A stretch of DNA of 64,000 bases from NCBI RefSeq assembly GCF_013415115.1, contig NZ_JACCDD010000004.1, positions 186,001-250,000 on the forward strand, written 5' to 3'. The translations under genes and the position numbers were made by a program. The notes below the pieces were generated by a model, which saw only the letters and a program-made list of their open reading frames with translations, did not search any database and was not told the DNA's origin. The number at the start of each line of letters is the position of its first letter. Within the stretch, counting starts at the first letter, position 1. Of this stretch, positions 17,806 to 31,967 are shown in pieces. This DNA comes from Vreelandella zhaodongensis. GTDB lineage: Bacteria > Pseudomonadota > Gammaproteobacteria > Pseudomonadales > Halomonadaceae.

Positions 17806-20418
17806 TTAGCTAAGTGTATTTTTCAACCAAGCCGGTACGCTGTCTAATGCAGCTGGTAAAGCGTCAGGCTGACTTCCTCCCGCTTGGGCCATATCAGGGC
17901 GACCGCCGCCCTTGCCGCCTACCTGCGAAGCCACATGATTAACTAATTCACCTGCTTTTACACGGCCGACTAAATCTTGGGTAACCCCTGCAATTAAGCT
18001 AACTTTACCCGCTGTGGCATCCGCCACACCCAGCAGGATAACACCGGAGCCTAGCTTGTTTTTCAACTGATCTAATACACCGCGCAAATCTTTACCGGAA
18101 ACGCCCTCAAGCTGGGTAACCAACAAATTAACACCGTTAATTTCTTGAACTTGGCTAAGCATATCACTGCCCGCCGCGCTAGCCAGCTTGGCTTTTAGTT
18201 GCTCAAGCTCTTTTTCCAGGGAACGGTTGCGCTCAACCAATGACTCAACTCTCGCTTCCACCTGCTCGGGCTTGGTTTTCAGGCGCTCACCAAGCCGCTG
18301 AACACGGGCTTCCTGCTCGCGGAAATAAGCCAGCGCGTTTTCGCCAGTGATCGCTTCAATACGGCGTACACCGGAAGCAATACCCACTTCGCTAATGACA
18401 TGGCAGCAGCCAATGTCGCCGCTGCGACTAACATGGGTACCGCCACACAGCTCAATAGAGAAGTCATCAGCACCAATAGTTAGCACCCGTACGTTATCGG
18501 CATATTTTGCCTCAAACAGCGCGGCGGCTCCTTTGGCTTTCGCTTCTTCCAAGCTCATCTGTTCCGTTTTAGTCGGCGCATTCGCCAAAATCTGCTCATT
18601 TACTAGCCGTTCTACTTCCGCTATCTGCTCAGCAGTCATCGGTTCGAAGTGGCTAAAGTCAAAACGCAGTCGCTCAGCATTTACCAGCGAGCCTTTCTGC
18701 TGGACGTGGTCACCCAGCACCATACGCAGTGCTTTGTGCAGCAAGTGAGTCGCTGAGTGATTGCGGATGGTAGCGCTACGCAAGCTGGCATTTACCTCGC
18801 CTCGCACATTCGCGCCTACGCTGAGCGCTCCGTCTACCATGATACCTTGGTGAAGGTGATGGCCACTCTGCTTCTGGGTGTCGGTTACCTGAAAGCGACC
18901 GCCATCAACGTATAAGTAACCGGTGTCGCCCACCTGGCCACCCGACTCACCGTAGAATGGCGTACGATCCAGTACAACGGTGCCTTTCTGCCCCATTTCC
19001 AAGGCAGCGAGGGCATTGCCCTCACTATCCACGATAGCCGTTACCGTCGCCTGCTCTTCCAGATGCTCGTAGCCGGTAAACTGAGTTTCGCCTTCTAGGT
19101 CAATAGAAGTGCTGTAGTCTGCACCAAACTGGCTAGCAGCCCGCGCCCGCTCACGCTGCGCCTCTAATTCACGCTGGAAGCCAGCTTCGTCCAACGTGAC
19201 TTCACGCTCGCGGCAAACATCAGCGGTCAGGTCGAAGGGAAAACCGTAGGTATCATAAAGCTTGAAGACAGTCTCACCAGGCAGCACGTCCCCCTGAAGC
19301 GCTTCAAGCGCCGCATTCAATAGCCCCATGCCGTGATCCAACGTGCGAGCAAATTGCTCTTCTTCTTTAAGTAGCACGCGGGCTATTTGTTCACTCGCTT
19401 CACGCAGCTCAGGGTAGGCATCGCCCATTTCGGCATCCAGTGCCGCAACCAGCTTGTGGAAAAACGGCTCGGAAGCACCAAGTTTGTGCCCATGACGAAT
19501 CGCTCGGCGAATAATACGACGCAACACATAGCCGCGCCCTTCGTTAGAAGGCAGTACGCCGTCTACAATCAAAAACGCACAAGAGCGAATGTGGTCGGCA
19601 ATCACGCGTAGCGACGGCGTGGTGGTGTCCGCATGGCCCGTCGCTTCGGCGGCGGCTTTTAGCAGATTTTGGAACAGATCGATTTCATAGTTGGAGTGGA
19701 CACCTTGCATGACAGCCGCCACACGCTCCAAGCCCATACCAGTATCAATAGAGGGCTTGGGCAGCGGGTGTAGTGTGCCTGACGCATCACGATCGAACTG
19801 CATAAAGACGAGGTTCCAGATCTCGATATAGCGGTCGCCATCCTCTTCCGGACTGCCAGGCGGGCCACCCCATACCTCGGGTCCGTGGTCGTAAAAGATC
19901 TCCGAGCATGGGCCGCAGGGGCCAGTATCACCCATTTGCCAGAAGTTATCTTTTGCACCGATACGCGCGATGCGTTCGTGAGGCACTCCAATTTCGTCGG
20001 CCCAGATGCTGTAGGCCTCATCGTCTTCAGTAAATACCGTGACCCATAACTTATCGGCAGGCAGCCCAAGTCGTTCGGTTAGAAACTGCCAAGCGAAACG
20101 AATAGCGTCGCGCTTGAAGTAATCGCCAAAACTGAAATTGCCTAGCATTTCGAAAAAAGTATGGTGACGCGCCGTGTAGCCAACGTTATCTAGATCGTTA
20201 TGCTTACCACCAGCACGCACACAACGCTGGGCTGACGTGGCCCGCACATAGGGGCGCGGGTCGCGGCCAAGAAAGACATCTTTAAAGGGCACCATGCCTG
20301 CATTAGTGAACAATAGAGTGGCATCGTTGCCAGGTACCAGTGAACCTGTTGGCACAATGGTGTGCCCCTGTTGTTCAAAATAATCAAGAAAGGCCTGTCT
20401 AAGTTCTGCGCTTTTCAT
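17806..20418 (-). CDS. alaS: Alanyl-tRNA synthetase
   Basis: AlaRS charges tRNA-Ala and clears mischarged Ser/Gly-tRNA-Ala in its editing domain. From the ATG at 20418 ([19 protein letters not shown]) it has 870 residues; upstream in-frame codons are not homologous. The class II catalytic domain is N-terminal, followed by the helical tRNA-binding domain. The editing domain has zinc ligands in NHSATHLLH and ELCGGTHV, and the C-Ala domain ends with [15 protein letters not shown]. It follows recX by 170 bp in the conserved recA-recX-alaS-lysC-csrA order. Confidence 0.97.
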   Translation of the reverse strand: MKSAELRQAFLDYFEQQGHTIVPTGSLVPGNDATLLFTNAGMVPFKDVFLGRDPRPYVRATSAQRCVRAGGKHNDLDNVGYTARHHTFFEMLGNFSFGDYFKRDAIRFAWQFLTERLGLPADKLWVTVFTEDDEAYSIWADEIGVPHERIARIGAKDNFWQMGDTGPCGPCSEIFYDHGPEVWGGPPGSPEEDGDRYIEIWNLVFMQFDRDASGTLHPLPKPSIDTGMGLERVAAVMQGVHSNYEIDLFQNLLKAAAEATGHADTTTPSLRVIADHIRSCAFLIVDGVLPSNEGRGYVLRRIIRRAIRHGHKLGASEPFFHKLVAALDAEMGDAYPELREASEQIARVLLKEEEQFARTLDHGMGLLNAALEALQGDVLPGETVFKLYDTYGFPFDLTADVCREREVTLDEAGFQRELEAQRERARAASQFGADYSTSIDLEGETQFTGYEHLEEQATVTAIVDSEGNALAALEMGQKGTVVLDRTPFYGESGGQVGDTGYLYVDGGRFQVTDTQKQSGHHLHQGIMVDGALSVGANVRGEVNASLRSATIRNHSATHLLHKALRMVLGDHVQQKGSLVNAERLRFDFSHFEPMTAEQIAEVERLVNEQILANAPTKTEQMSLEEAKAKGAAALFEAKYADNVRVLTIGADDFSIELCGGTHVSRSGDIGCCHVISEVGIASGVRRIEAITGENALAYFREQEARVQRLGERLKTKPEQVEARVESLVERNRSLEKELEQLKAKLASAAGSDMLSQVQEINGVNLLVTQLEGVSGKDLRGVLDQLKNKLGSGVILLGVADATAGKVSLIAGVTQDLVGRVKAGELVNHVASQVGGKGGGRPDMAQAGGSQPDALPAALDSVPAWLKNTLS

Positions 20419-20588
20419 AGGGTATCCGTGACAATAAAGCGTGATGCCCCAGGGCGCTGTCGCCGCTACCCGCTGGGGTCGCAAAAAGGGGCATTATAAC
20501 GCAGTTGTCAAACGACTAAAGCCGCAGTTAGTGGCAGAACGAAAACAGATGGTGAAAAAACAACCATAAAAGGCTTACATCGAGGAAA

Positions 20589-21059
20589 TTACAAGCAAGA
20601 CAACGCGTAACGTATTTGTTCAAAATCAAAGCCACGCGTGGCGAGAAAGCGTTCACGTTTAGCCCGCTCTTTAGGCGTATCACCTGGCGTGGAAAAGCGC
20701 CGCCTCAAGGTATCACAAGCGAGTTCGAACCAGTCCACGGCTTCGCGCTCTTCAACTGAGGCAAGGGCAGTTCTTAATGTTTCTTGATCCACACCCCGCT
20801 GACGCAGCTCGCCTTTAATACGGATAACCCCCTGACCACGAAAAATCCGTGAACGTATAAAGCTTTCGGCAAAACGCTCATCGGATTGCAAGTTCTGCTC
20901 TGCCAGGGTGTCCAGGCAAACCGTAATCTCATCAGGCTGAAAGGATTTTTGTTGCAGCTTACACGCCAGCTCGGCGCGAGAGTACTCGCGCCGAGCCAGC
21001 AGTTGAATAGCAACTTCACGTGGCGTTAACTCACCACTGGAAGAAAACATAGCGCTCAC
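20589..21059 (-). CDS. recX: Regulatory protein RecX
   Basis: RecX binds RecA filaments and limits their extension. The 156-residue protein is built of three-helix repeats, with LLARREYSRAELACKLQQKSF, YSRAEL and SRIFRGQGVIRIKGELRQRGV being typical. The ATG at 21059 is used; a Met three codons later is an alternative. It follows recA by 43 bp on the same strand, so it should be SOS-induced by readthrough from the recA LexA-controlled promoter. Confidence 0.93.
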   Translation of the reverse strand: MSAMFSSSGELTPREVAIQLLARREYSRAELACKLQQKSFQPDEITVCLDTLAEQNLQSDERFAESFIRSRIFRGQGVIRIKGELRQRGVDQETLRTALASVEEREAVDWFELACDTLRRRFSTPGDTPKERAKRERFLATRGFDFEQIRYALSCL

Positions 21060-21102
21060 TCAACGGATTAATTGAGAAAACGGCATGGCACCGTAACACG
21101 AC

Positions 21103-22164
21103 TTATAGCAAGTCATCATCGCTCTCAACGGCGGCATCTTCAGCCAGCGTTTCTTCTTTTTTCGGATCGGGTGGAGCAAGTAACTTCGCGCGAATTTGCG
21201 CCTCAATCTCTTCCATAATTTCCGGATGCTCTTCTAAATACTGCGCCGCATTGGCTTTACCCTGACCGATTTTTTTGCCTTTGTAGCTGTACCACGCACC
21301 TGCTTTATCGACCAAGCTGCACTGCACGCCCAGGTCAATGACCTCACCGGCATGATAGATACCCTTACCGTAGAGAATCTGGAACTCGGCTTGACGGAAC
21401 GGGGGGGCCACCTTGTTCTTCACCACTTTAACGCGCGTTTCATTCCCCGTGACTTCGTCGCCCATCTTCACCGAACCGGTGCGGCGAATATCCAGGCGCA
21501 CACTGGCATAGAATTTAAGCGCATTACCGCCAGTCGTGGTTTCGGGGCTACCGAACATCACACCGATCTTCATGCGGATCTGGTTGATAAACACCACTAA
21601 GCAGTTGGCGTTTTTAATATTACCGGTAATTTTACGCAGTGCCTGGGACATCAAGCGCGCTTGCAGGCCAACGTGGGAGTCGCCCATTTCGCCTTCGATT
21701 TCGGCACGCGGCGTTAATGCCGCCACGGAGTCGATCACAATCACGTCAACACCACCCGAACGCACCAACATATCGGTAATTTCCAGCGCCTGCTCACCGG
21801 TATCCGGCTGGGACACCAGCAGGTCATCCAGGTTAACGCCCAGTTTTTCGGCGTAGCTTGGATCCAGGGCGTGTTCAGCGTCGACAAATGCACACACTTT
21901 GCCCTGCTTTTGCGCCTGGGCAATGACTGAGAGTGTCAGTGTGGTTTTACCCGACGACTCTGGGCCATAAATTTCGCATACACGCCCAAACGGCAACCCG
22001 CCGATACCCAGCGCGATATCCAGGCCCAACGAACCGGTAGACACTGACGGCATGACCACACGCGGTGCGTCGCCAAGGCGCATCACGGTTCCTTTACCAA
22101 ACTGGCGGTCAATCTGGCTGAGTGCAGCGTTTAGCGCTTTCGTGCGGTTGTCATCCTGAGCCAT
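21103..22164 (-). CDS. recA: Recombinase RecA
   Basis: RecA forms the ATP-dependent filament for homologous recombination and triggers LexA self-cleavage. From the ATG at 22164 (ribosome site GAGGAG) it has 353 residues, beginning [15 protein letters not shown]. Walker A is GPESSGKTT (67-75); [20 protein letters not shown] is the L1/L2 region; the tail is acidic (ESDDDLL). A longer reading would begin inside the operator and is rejected. A perfect LexA box lies 22 bp upstream. Confidence 0.98.
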   Translation of the reverse strand: MAQDDNRTKALNAALSQIDRQFGKGTVMRLGDAPRVVMPSVSTGSLGLDIALGIGGLPFGRVCEIYGPESSGKTTLTLSVIAQAQKQGKVCAFVDAEHALDPSYAEKLGVNLDDLLVSQPDTGEQALEITDMLVRSGGVDVIVIDSVAALTPRAEIEGEMGDSHVGLQARLMSQALRKITGNIKNANCLVVFINQIRMKIGVMFGSPETTTGGNALKFYASVRLDIRRTGSVKMGDEVTGNETRVKVVKNKVAPPFRQAEFQILYGKGIYHAGEVIDLGVQCSLVDKAGAWYSYKGKKIGQGKANAAQYLEEHPEIMEEIEAQIRAKLLAPPDPKKEETLAEDAAVESDDDLL

Positions 22165-22185
22165 GCAGAAACTCCTCGTAACAAG

Positions 22186-22201
22186 CTGTATAATTAGCCA
22201 G
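22186..22201. promoter_or_regulatory. LexA box of recA
   Basis: CTGTATAATTAGCCAG (plus strand) is a perfect CTG-N10-CAG operator. It ends 22 bp upstream of the recA ATG, between recA and pncC, as expected for the SOS promoter. Confidence 0.88.
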
Positions 22202-22253
22202 TAGTATGCCAAAGATTAGCGGCTAAACAAATCCTCAGCACCATATTTAATAT

Positions 22254-22787
22254 TTATTTCTTTTCACTGCCTTTCGCCTGCGCCATCAATCGTGCCACCA
22301 ACCCAGCCAACGCTTCACGCACAGCCTGTTCGCGCACCGCCTGCCGGTCACCATGAAAGTAGAATCGCTCTGCTTGTTGGCTTTCTGCACTGCCCCATGA
22401 AAGCCACACCGTACCTACCGGTTTCTCTTGACTGCCGCCATCAGGCCCAGCCACCCCGCTCACTGCAACGGCTAAGCGAGCACCACTTGCTAAGCAAGCA
22501 CCTTTTACCATGGCATTAACGACCTGCTCGCTAACTGCTCCATGGGCTTCAAGCACAGCGCCAGGCACATTCAACATACGCGTTTTGGCGGCATTGGAGT
22601 AGGTAACATAGCCTGCCGTAAAATACGCGGAGCTGCCCGCAACAGAGGTGATTGCACTGGCAATACCGCCCCCAGTACAGGACTCTGCCGTGGTCACTTC
22701 GACGCCAAGCTGCTGGCAAAGTCGTCCCAACCGTTGGGCAAGCAGCGACAGATCCAGATTCTTTAGGCTTGAAACGCTGGGTGCCAT
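22254..22787 (-). CDS. pncC: Nicotinamide-nucleotide amidase PncC (CinA C-terminal family)
   Basis: PncC deamidates NMN to nicotinate mononucleotide in pyridine nucleotide recycling. The 177-residue stand-alone CinA C-terminal domain carries TTAESCTGGGIASAITSV (nucleophile Ser in ESCTGG), YVTYSNAAKTRMLNV, AVSGVAGPDGGSQEKPVGTVW and REQAVREAL. The N-terminal MoaB-like domain of full CinA is absent, as usual in proteobacteria. It lies directly upstream of recA, a conserved arrangement, and is divergent from mutS. Confidence 0.93.
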   Translation of the reverse strand: MAPSVSSLKNLDLSLLAQRLGRLCQQLGVEVTTAESCTGGGIASAITSVAGSSAYFTAGYVTYSNAAKTRMLNVPGAVLEAHGAVSEQVVNAMVKGACLASGARLAVAVSGVAGPDGGSQEKPVGTVWLSWGSAESQQAERFYFHGDRQAVREQAVREALAGLVARLMAQAKGSEKK

Positions 22788-22841
22788 AGTGACTCCTTCA
22801 TGTGAGACCTTAGTTCAGCGTAGAATACAGCGTTTAGCTTT

Positions 22842-22880
22842 CTCAAAGAAATTGCTCAAAGAAATTGCTCAAAGAAATCG
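22842..22880 (+). repeat. Three tandem copies of a 13-bp repeat between pncC and mutS
   Basis: CTCAAAGAAATTG occurs twice perfectly (22842-22854, 22855-22867) and a third time with one change (TCG ending, 22868-22880), in the 148-bp divergent region. It may alter promoter spacing or simply be a slippage expansion. Confidence 0.9.
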
Positions 22881-22935
22881 CCAATGAACATGCCGCAAGC
22901 TGAGATTGCTTGCGCTACGCTCAACCAGGACGCTC

Positions 22936-25503
22936 ATGTCACAGGCCAGCCCCGCTCACACGCCAATGATGGCGCAATATCTTAAGATCAAACGCGATCA
23001 CCCAGAGGTACTTCTGTTTTACCGGATGGGGGATTTTTATGAGCTATTTTTCGATGATGCCAAGCGCGCTGCTGCGCTACTGGACATCACCCTGACCCAG
23101 CGCGGTCAGTCGGGCGGCAAGCCCATTCCTATGGCGGGCGTACCCTACCACAGCGCTGAAGGCTATTTAGCTCGGCTGGTAGGCGCAGGTGAGTCAGTCG
23201 CCATTTGTGAGCAGATAGGCGACCCCGCTACCAGCAAAGGTCCTGTGGACCGCCAAGTGGTACGCATCGTGACCCCTGGCACGCTTCACGATGAAGCCCT
23301 TCTGGATGCCCGCCGCGATAATGTATTGGTCGCCGCTGCCCCCGGCAAAGACAGCTGGGGTCTTGCGTGGCTGGAACTTTCCAGCGGACGCTTCAATGTC
23401 TTGGAAGTGGAAAGCGAAGCCGAAATGCTGGCTGAGCTAACTCGCTTGTCACCCGCCGAGCTATTAGTCCCCGAAAGCCTGACGCTGCCCGATGCATGGT
23501 CACAAAAGCGCAGCCTACGGCGTCAAGGAGAGTGGCTGTTTGACTTGGACAGCGCCACTCGCAGCCTGTGCGATCAGTTTGAAGTCCAGGATTTACGTGG
23601 CTTTGGGTGCGCACATTTAACTACCGCACTTATCGCTGCGGGGGTACTGATCGATTACGCCCGAGACACCCAGCGCTCACGCCTGCCCCACGTAACGGCC
23701 ATTAGCGTCGAAAACCGCGATGATGCCGTGGTGATTGACGCCGCCAGCCGACGCAATTTGGAAATTGACATTAACCTTGGCGGCAGTGGCGATAACACCT
23801 TAGCCAGTGTGTTAGACACCTGTACCACCGCCATGGGATCTCGGCTATTAAAGCGCTGGCTTAACCGACCACTGCGCCAGCGTGATGTTGTGGAAGGCCG
23901 CCAGGCGGGTGTGGCGCTACTCTCCATAGACGCCGCCTATATGGCACTACGTGAAACCTTAAGCGATGTGGGAGACGTCGAGCGTATTCTTGCCAGGGTA
24001 GCACTCTACAGTGCCCGCCCGCGGGATTTAGCACGCCTGCGCGACGCACTCGTCACATTACCTGCTCTGGAACAACTGCTCAGTGAGATTGATAGCGGCA
24101 GCATTCTGGATACCCTTAAACCACACATTCGGCCCTATCCAGACATCGCGGATACCTTAACCCGCGCGCTGGTTGAGAATCCGCCGGTGGTGATTCGTGA
24201 TGGCGGCGTGATTGCCAACGGCTTTGACGCCGAGTTAGATGAACACCGCGGCATGGCAGAAAATGCCGGTGACTACCTAGTTCAGCTTGAGTTGCGTGAG
24301 CGCGAGCGTACTGGCCTCGCCAATTTGAAAGTCGGCTATAATCGAGTTCATGGCTACTTTATTGAATTACCTCGCTCTCAGGCACAGCAGGCGCCCGCTG
24401 ACTATATTCGCCGTCAAACACTCAAAAATGCTGAACGCTTTATTATCCCCGAGCTAAAAGAGTTCGAAGACAAAGCACTCTCAGCCAAGTCTCGGGCTCT
24501 TACACGAGAAAAATGGCTATATGATCGCTTGATGGGTGAGCTCAACGCGGCGCTCCACCCTCTGCAAAACACCTCACGGGCGTTGGCAGAACTTGACGTA
24601 CTATGCGCCTTTGCCGAGCGCGCCGAGGCGCTTAATTGGGTTCGTCCACAGCTAAGTGATGCCACTGGCCTCAGAATTAGCGCTGGCCGACACCCAGTGG
24701 TTGAACACGTTAGTGAAACACCCTTCGTTCCCAACGATGTCACGCTAACGCCTGAGCAACACATGCTCATCATTACCGGCCCGAACATGGGTGGTAAGTC
24801 AACCTATATGCGCCAAACTGCGCTCATCGCTCTGCTGGCGCATAGCGGCAGCTTCGTGCCTGCCGATAGCGCAGAAATAGGCCCAGTGGATCGTATTTTT
24901 ACCCGTATTGGTTCATCAGACGACCTAGCAGGTGGGCGCTCTACGTTTATGGTCGAGATGACCGAAACCGCCAATATTCTGCACAACGCGACTGAACATA
25001 GCCTGGTATTGATGGACGAAATTGGCCGTGGCACCAGCACCTTTGACGGCCTTTCGCTGGCCTGGGCAAGTGCCGAATATTTAGCTGATGCGCGGGCACT
25101 AACGCTGTTTGCCACTCACTACTTTGAAATGACCGCACTACCGGAGCAGGCCGAAGGCGTGGCTAACATCCATCTGACTGCCACCGAGCATGGCGACAGC
25201 ATCGTGTTTATGCACCGCATTGAGAAAGGCCCTGCCAGCCAGAGCTATGGCTTACAGGTGGCACAGCTAGCGGGCGTTCCCAGCCACGTGATCCGCAGAG
25301 CCCGTGAAAAACTAATGACTCTGGAACAAAAAGATGTCACCGAGTTGCAGCGCCCTAATAGCATGCACGCCGCTCCGCAGCAAAACGACTTATTTGCCAG
25401 CACACCACACCCTGTGGTGGAAGCACTAGGCAAGGCCGATGTAGACGATTTAACACCCCGCGAAGCACTGGCGCTGCTGTACCAATGGCGGGAACTGTTG
25501 TAA
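22936..25503 (+). CDS. mutS: DNA mismatch repair protein MutS
   Basis: MutS recognises mismatches and recruits MutL. From the ATG at 22936 it has 855 residues. The N-terminal mismatch-contact motif is GDFYELF (Phe34, Glu36). The connector, lever and clamp domains follow. The ATPase has Walker [15 protein letters not shown], the [14 protein letters not shown] loop, Walker [17 protein letters not shown] and ATHYFEM. A likely beta-clamp motif QNDLF lies in the C-terminal linker, followed by the [17 protein letters not shown] tetramerisation helix. An earlier in-frame codon at 22906 would add ten unconserved residues. Confidence 0.97.
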   Translation: MSQASPAHTPMMAQYLKIKRDHPEVLLFYRMGDFYELFFDDAKRAAALLDITLTQRGQSGGKPIPMAGVPYHSAEGYLARLVGAGESVAICEQIGDPATSKGPVDRQVVRIVTPGTLHDEALLDARRDNVLVAAAPGKDSWGLAWLELSSGRFNVLEVESEAEMLAELTRLSPAELLVPESLTLPDAWSQKRSLRRQGEWLFDLDSATRSLCDQFEVQDLRGFGCAHLTTALIAAGVLIDYARDTQRSRLPHVTAISVENRDDAVVIDAASRRNLEIDINLGGSGDNTLASVLDTCTTAMGSRLLKRWLNRPLRQRDVVEGRQAGVALLSIDAAYMALRETLSDVGDVERILARVALYSARPRDLARLRDALVTLPALEQLLSEIDSGSILDTLKPHIRPYPDIADTLTRALVENPPVVIRDGGVIANGFDAELDEHRGMAENAGDYLVQLELRERERTGLANLKVGYNRVHGYFIELPRSQAQQAPADYIRRQTLKNAERFIIPELKEFEDKALSAKSRALTREKWLYDRLMGELNAALHPLQNTSRALAELDVLCAFAERAEALNWVRPQLSDATGLRISAGRHPVVEHVSETPFVPNDVTLTPEQHMLIITGPNMGGKSTYMRQTALIALLAHSGSFVPADSAEIGPVDRIFTRIGSSDDLAGGRSTFMVEMTETANILHNATEHSLVLMDEIGRGTSTFDGLSLAWASAEYLADARALTLFATHYFEMTALPEQAEGVANIHLTATEHGDSIVFMHRIEKGPASQSYGLQVAQLAGVPSHVIRRAREKLMTLEQKDVTELQRPNSMHAAPQQNDLFASTPHPVVEALGKADVDDLTPREALALLYQWRELL

Positions 25504-25520
25504 TGAGGTAAACCGAGCGC

Positions 25521-25549
25521 TTGCCGCCACGTAAGGGCACCACTAGAAT
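25521..25549 (+). promoter_or_regulatory. Candidate sigma-70 promoter of fdxA
   Basis: TTGCCG (25521-25526), a 17-base spacer and TAGAAT (25544-25549) lie about 100 bp upstream of the fdxA ATG. The -10 matches consensus at five of six bases. Confidence 0.45.
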
Positions 25550-25649
25550 GTCGCCCATACTATTTTAGCTTATAAAAAACGACTGATTTATAACCATTCA
25601 CTATTGACCACGACCGGGTGCTGCCCGGTCCCGCAAGAGGGATAGCAAG

Positions 25650-25973
25650 ATGACGTTTGTCGTTACCGAGAACTGCATCCAGTGCAAATACACCGACTGT
25701 GTGGAAGTCTGCCCGGTCGACTGCTTCTACGAAGGCCCCAACTTCCTGGTAATTCACCCAGATGAGTGCATTGACTGCGCCCTGTGTGAACCGGAGTGTC
25801 CCGCAGAAGCGATCTTCTCTGAAGACGAGCTGCCGGATGGCCAAGAACAGTTTATTGAGATCAACGCTGAATTAGCCGACGTATGGCCGAATATTGCCGA
25901 GAAAAAAGACCCGCTGCCTGATGCAGAAGAGTGGGACGGCAAAACTGGTAAGCTTGAAAAGCTGGAGCGTTAG
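25650..25973 (+). CDS. fdxA: Seven-iron ferredoxin FdxA
   Basis: FdxA is a soluble [3Fe-4S][4Fe-4S] electron carrier of the Azotobacter FdI type. The 107-residue protein has [17 protein letters not shown] and [12 protein letters not shown] cysteine clusters, plus the family's long C-terminal tail (about residues 60-107, [20 protein letters not shown]). Its redox partner is not known from the window. It follows mutS and precedes an rsmZ-like RNA transcribed towards it, the same fdxA/rsmZ pairing known in Pseudomonas. A strong terminator follows. Confidence 0.96.
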   Translation: MTFVVTENCIQCKYTDCVEVCPVDCFYEGPNFLVIHPDECIDCALCEPECPAEAIFSEDELPDGQEQFIEINAELADVWPNIAEKKDPLPDAEEWDGKTGKLEKLER

Positions 25974-25998
25974 TCGCGCAAACAGACTATTTTCCAGA

Positions 25999-26021
25999 CC
26001 AGCGCTTGCGCTGGTTTTTTT
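25999..26021 (+). terminator. fdxA terminator
   Basis: CCAGCGCTTGCGCTGG hairpin followed by seven Ts, 25 bp after the fdxA stop. Confidence 0.9.
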
Positions 26022-26073
26022 GTGCGCAGTTTTGACTCCAAGCCTCATTGCTACTTAGCCTGGGGAAACAGGC

Positions 26074-26099
26074 AAAAAAAGGCGGCCCGTAGGCCGCCC
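26074..26099 (-). terminator. Terminator of the RsmZ/CsrB-like RNA
   Basis: On the minus strand GGCGGCCTACGGGCCGCC forms a tight hairpin followed by seven Ts. It ends the small RNA, since no protein gene lies upstream of it on this strand until eno, which has its own terminator. Confidence 0.9.
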
Positions 26100-26237
26100 G
26101 CTCCAAGCACTTCCTAATGACCACTCCGTGTGTCAACTTCCTCAGGTACGATCCTTGCCAGGGCTCACCTCAATGTGTCACCCAGCGTACCTGCCTGCAT
26201 CCCGTTGCATCCTGCCTAAAGCATCCTTGCCTCCCCT
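26074..26237 (-). ncRNA. rsmZ: CsrB/RsmZ-family regulatory RNA (CsrA/RsmA-sequestering)
   Basis: Such RNAs titrate CsrA/RsmA through repeated GGA motifs. On the minus strand, from the predicted start near 26237 to the T-tract, about 164 nt contain ten GGA motifs (one at the predicted start), several as AGGATG, CAGGATG or GAGGAAG, the known CsrA-binding core. CAGGTACG (26186-26193) and CGTACCTG (26143-26150) can form an 8-bp stem with a GGA at its edge. A sigma-70 promoter, a tight terminator and an upstream GacA box complete the gene. It faces fdxA, as rsmZ does in Pseudomonas aeruginosa. The identification rests on motif density, context and promoter; the exact ends are inferred. Confidence 0.87.
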
Positions 26238-26243
26238 GTCCTG

Positions 26244-26271
26244 ATAGTATTGTGGCAGAAAGCCATTTCAA
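26244..26271 (-). promoter_or_regulatory. Sigma-70 promoter of the RsmZ/CsrB-like RNA
   Basis: On the minus strand TTGAAA (26271-26266) and TACTAT (26249-26244) are spaced by 16 bases, placing the start at about 26237. It lies between the eno terminator and the first GGA motifs. Confidence 0.7.
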
Positions 26272-26290
26272 CTCAAGCGGCCCAAAACGA

Positions 26291-26318
26291 CAAAAGGCGA
26301 ACCATTGCGGCTCGCCTT
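26291..26318 (-). terminator. eno terminator (possibly bidirectional)
   Basis: AAGGCGA/TCGCCTT hairpin with an eleven-base loop. On the minus strand it is followed by TTTTGTCGTTTT and lies about 160 bp beyond the eno stop. On the plus strand TATTTTAA follows. Confidence 0.7.
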
Positions 26319-26414
26319 ATTTTAAACAACTACATTAAAATCAAAAGCTTAATGAAAAACCATCGAGAATAAAGAGGTTTTTTTGTGCCAATTTAGGCGA
26401 ATATCACCCGTATT

Positions 26415-26432
26415 TGTAAGAGATCTCTTACA
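26415..26432. promoter_or_regulatory. GacA box (perfect) upstream of the RsmZ-like RNA
   Basis: TGTAAGAGATCTCTTACA is an exact TGTAAG-N6-CTTACA palindrome, the upstream activating sequence bound by phosphorylated GacA (UvrY) at rsmY and rsmZ. It lies about 180-195 bp upstream of the predicted RNA start, like the rsmZ site of pseudomonads, and between the eno stop and the eno terminator. Confidence 0.88.
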
Positions 26433-26436
26433 AAAT

Positions 26437-26454
26437 TTTGAGAGATCTCTTACA
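26437..26454. promoter_or_regulatory. Second, degenerate GacA box
   Basis: TTTGAGAGATCTCTTACA has the same AGATCT core and CTTACA right half as the perfect box, with the left half matching at four of six bases. The two sites are 22 bp apart (two helical turns), suggesting a duplicated operator with one decayed arm. Confidence 0.6.
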
Positions 26455-26474
26455 CGCCAGCGCCCACTTAGCGC

Positions 26475-27782
<1,308 letters not shown>

Positions 27783-27834
27783 TCAGTCTAATGGATGATT
27801 GTGGGTCCAATGTATACCATGTTTGCTGTCGCGA

Positions 27835-30398
<2,564 letters not shown>

Positions 30399-30485
30399 TC
30401 AAAAGGCGTAACAGAAAGCCACACCAGGATGGGATGACAGAATAGCAGAGTACGCCTAAAGGCTCAATTTGAACTGCAGGTGGCA

Positions 30486-30505
30486 GAGGGGCGAAGACGC
30501 CCCTC
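30486..30505 (-). terminator. Hairpin downstream of gltD (weak terminator)
   Basis: GAGGGGCG/CGCCCCTC stem with a four-base loop lies 11 bp after the gltD stop on the minus strand but lacks a clear U-tract, so pyrG may receive readthrough. Confidence 0.45.
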
Positions 30506-30515
30506 ACTATCAAAA

Positions 30516-31967
<1,452 letters not shown>

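Noticed and set aside
22165..22212. Longer RecA reading starting 16 codons upstream
   Set aside because: The extension overlaps the LexA operator and lacks a ribosome site, while the ATG at 22164 has GAGGAG and the conserved N-terminus.
26117..26338. 73-residue open frame on the plus strand between fdxA and eno
   Set aside because: It has no ribosome site, is Cys/Pro-rich in an unnatural way, and crosses two hairpins. It is the antisense of the GGA-rich sRNA and its promoter.
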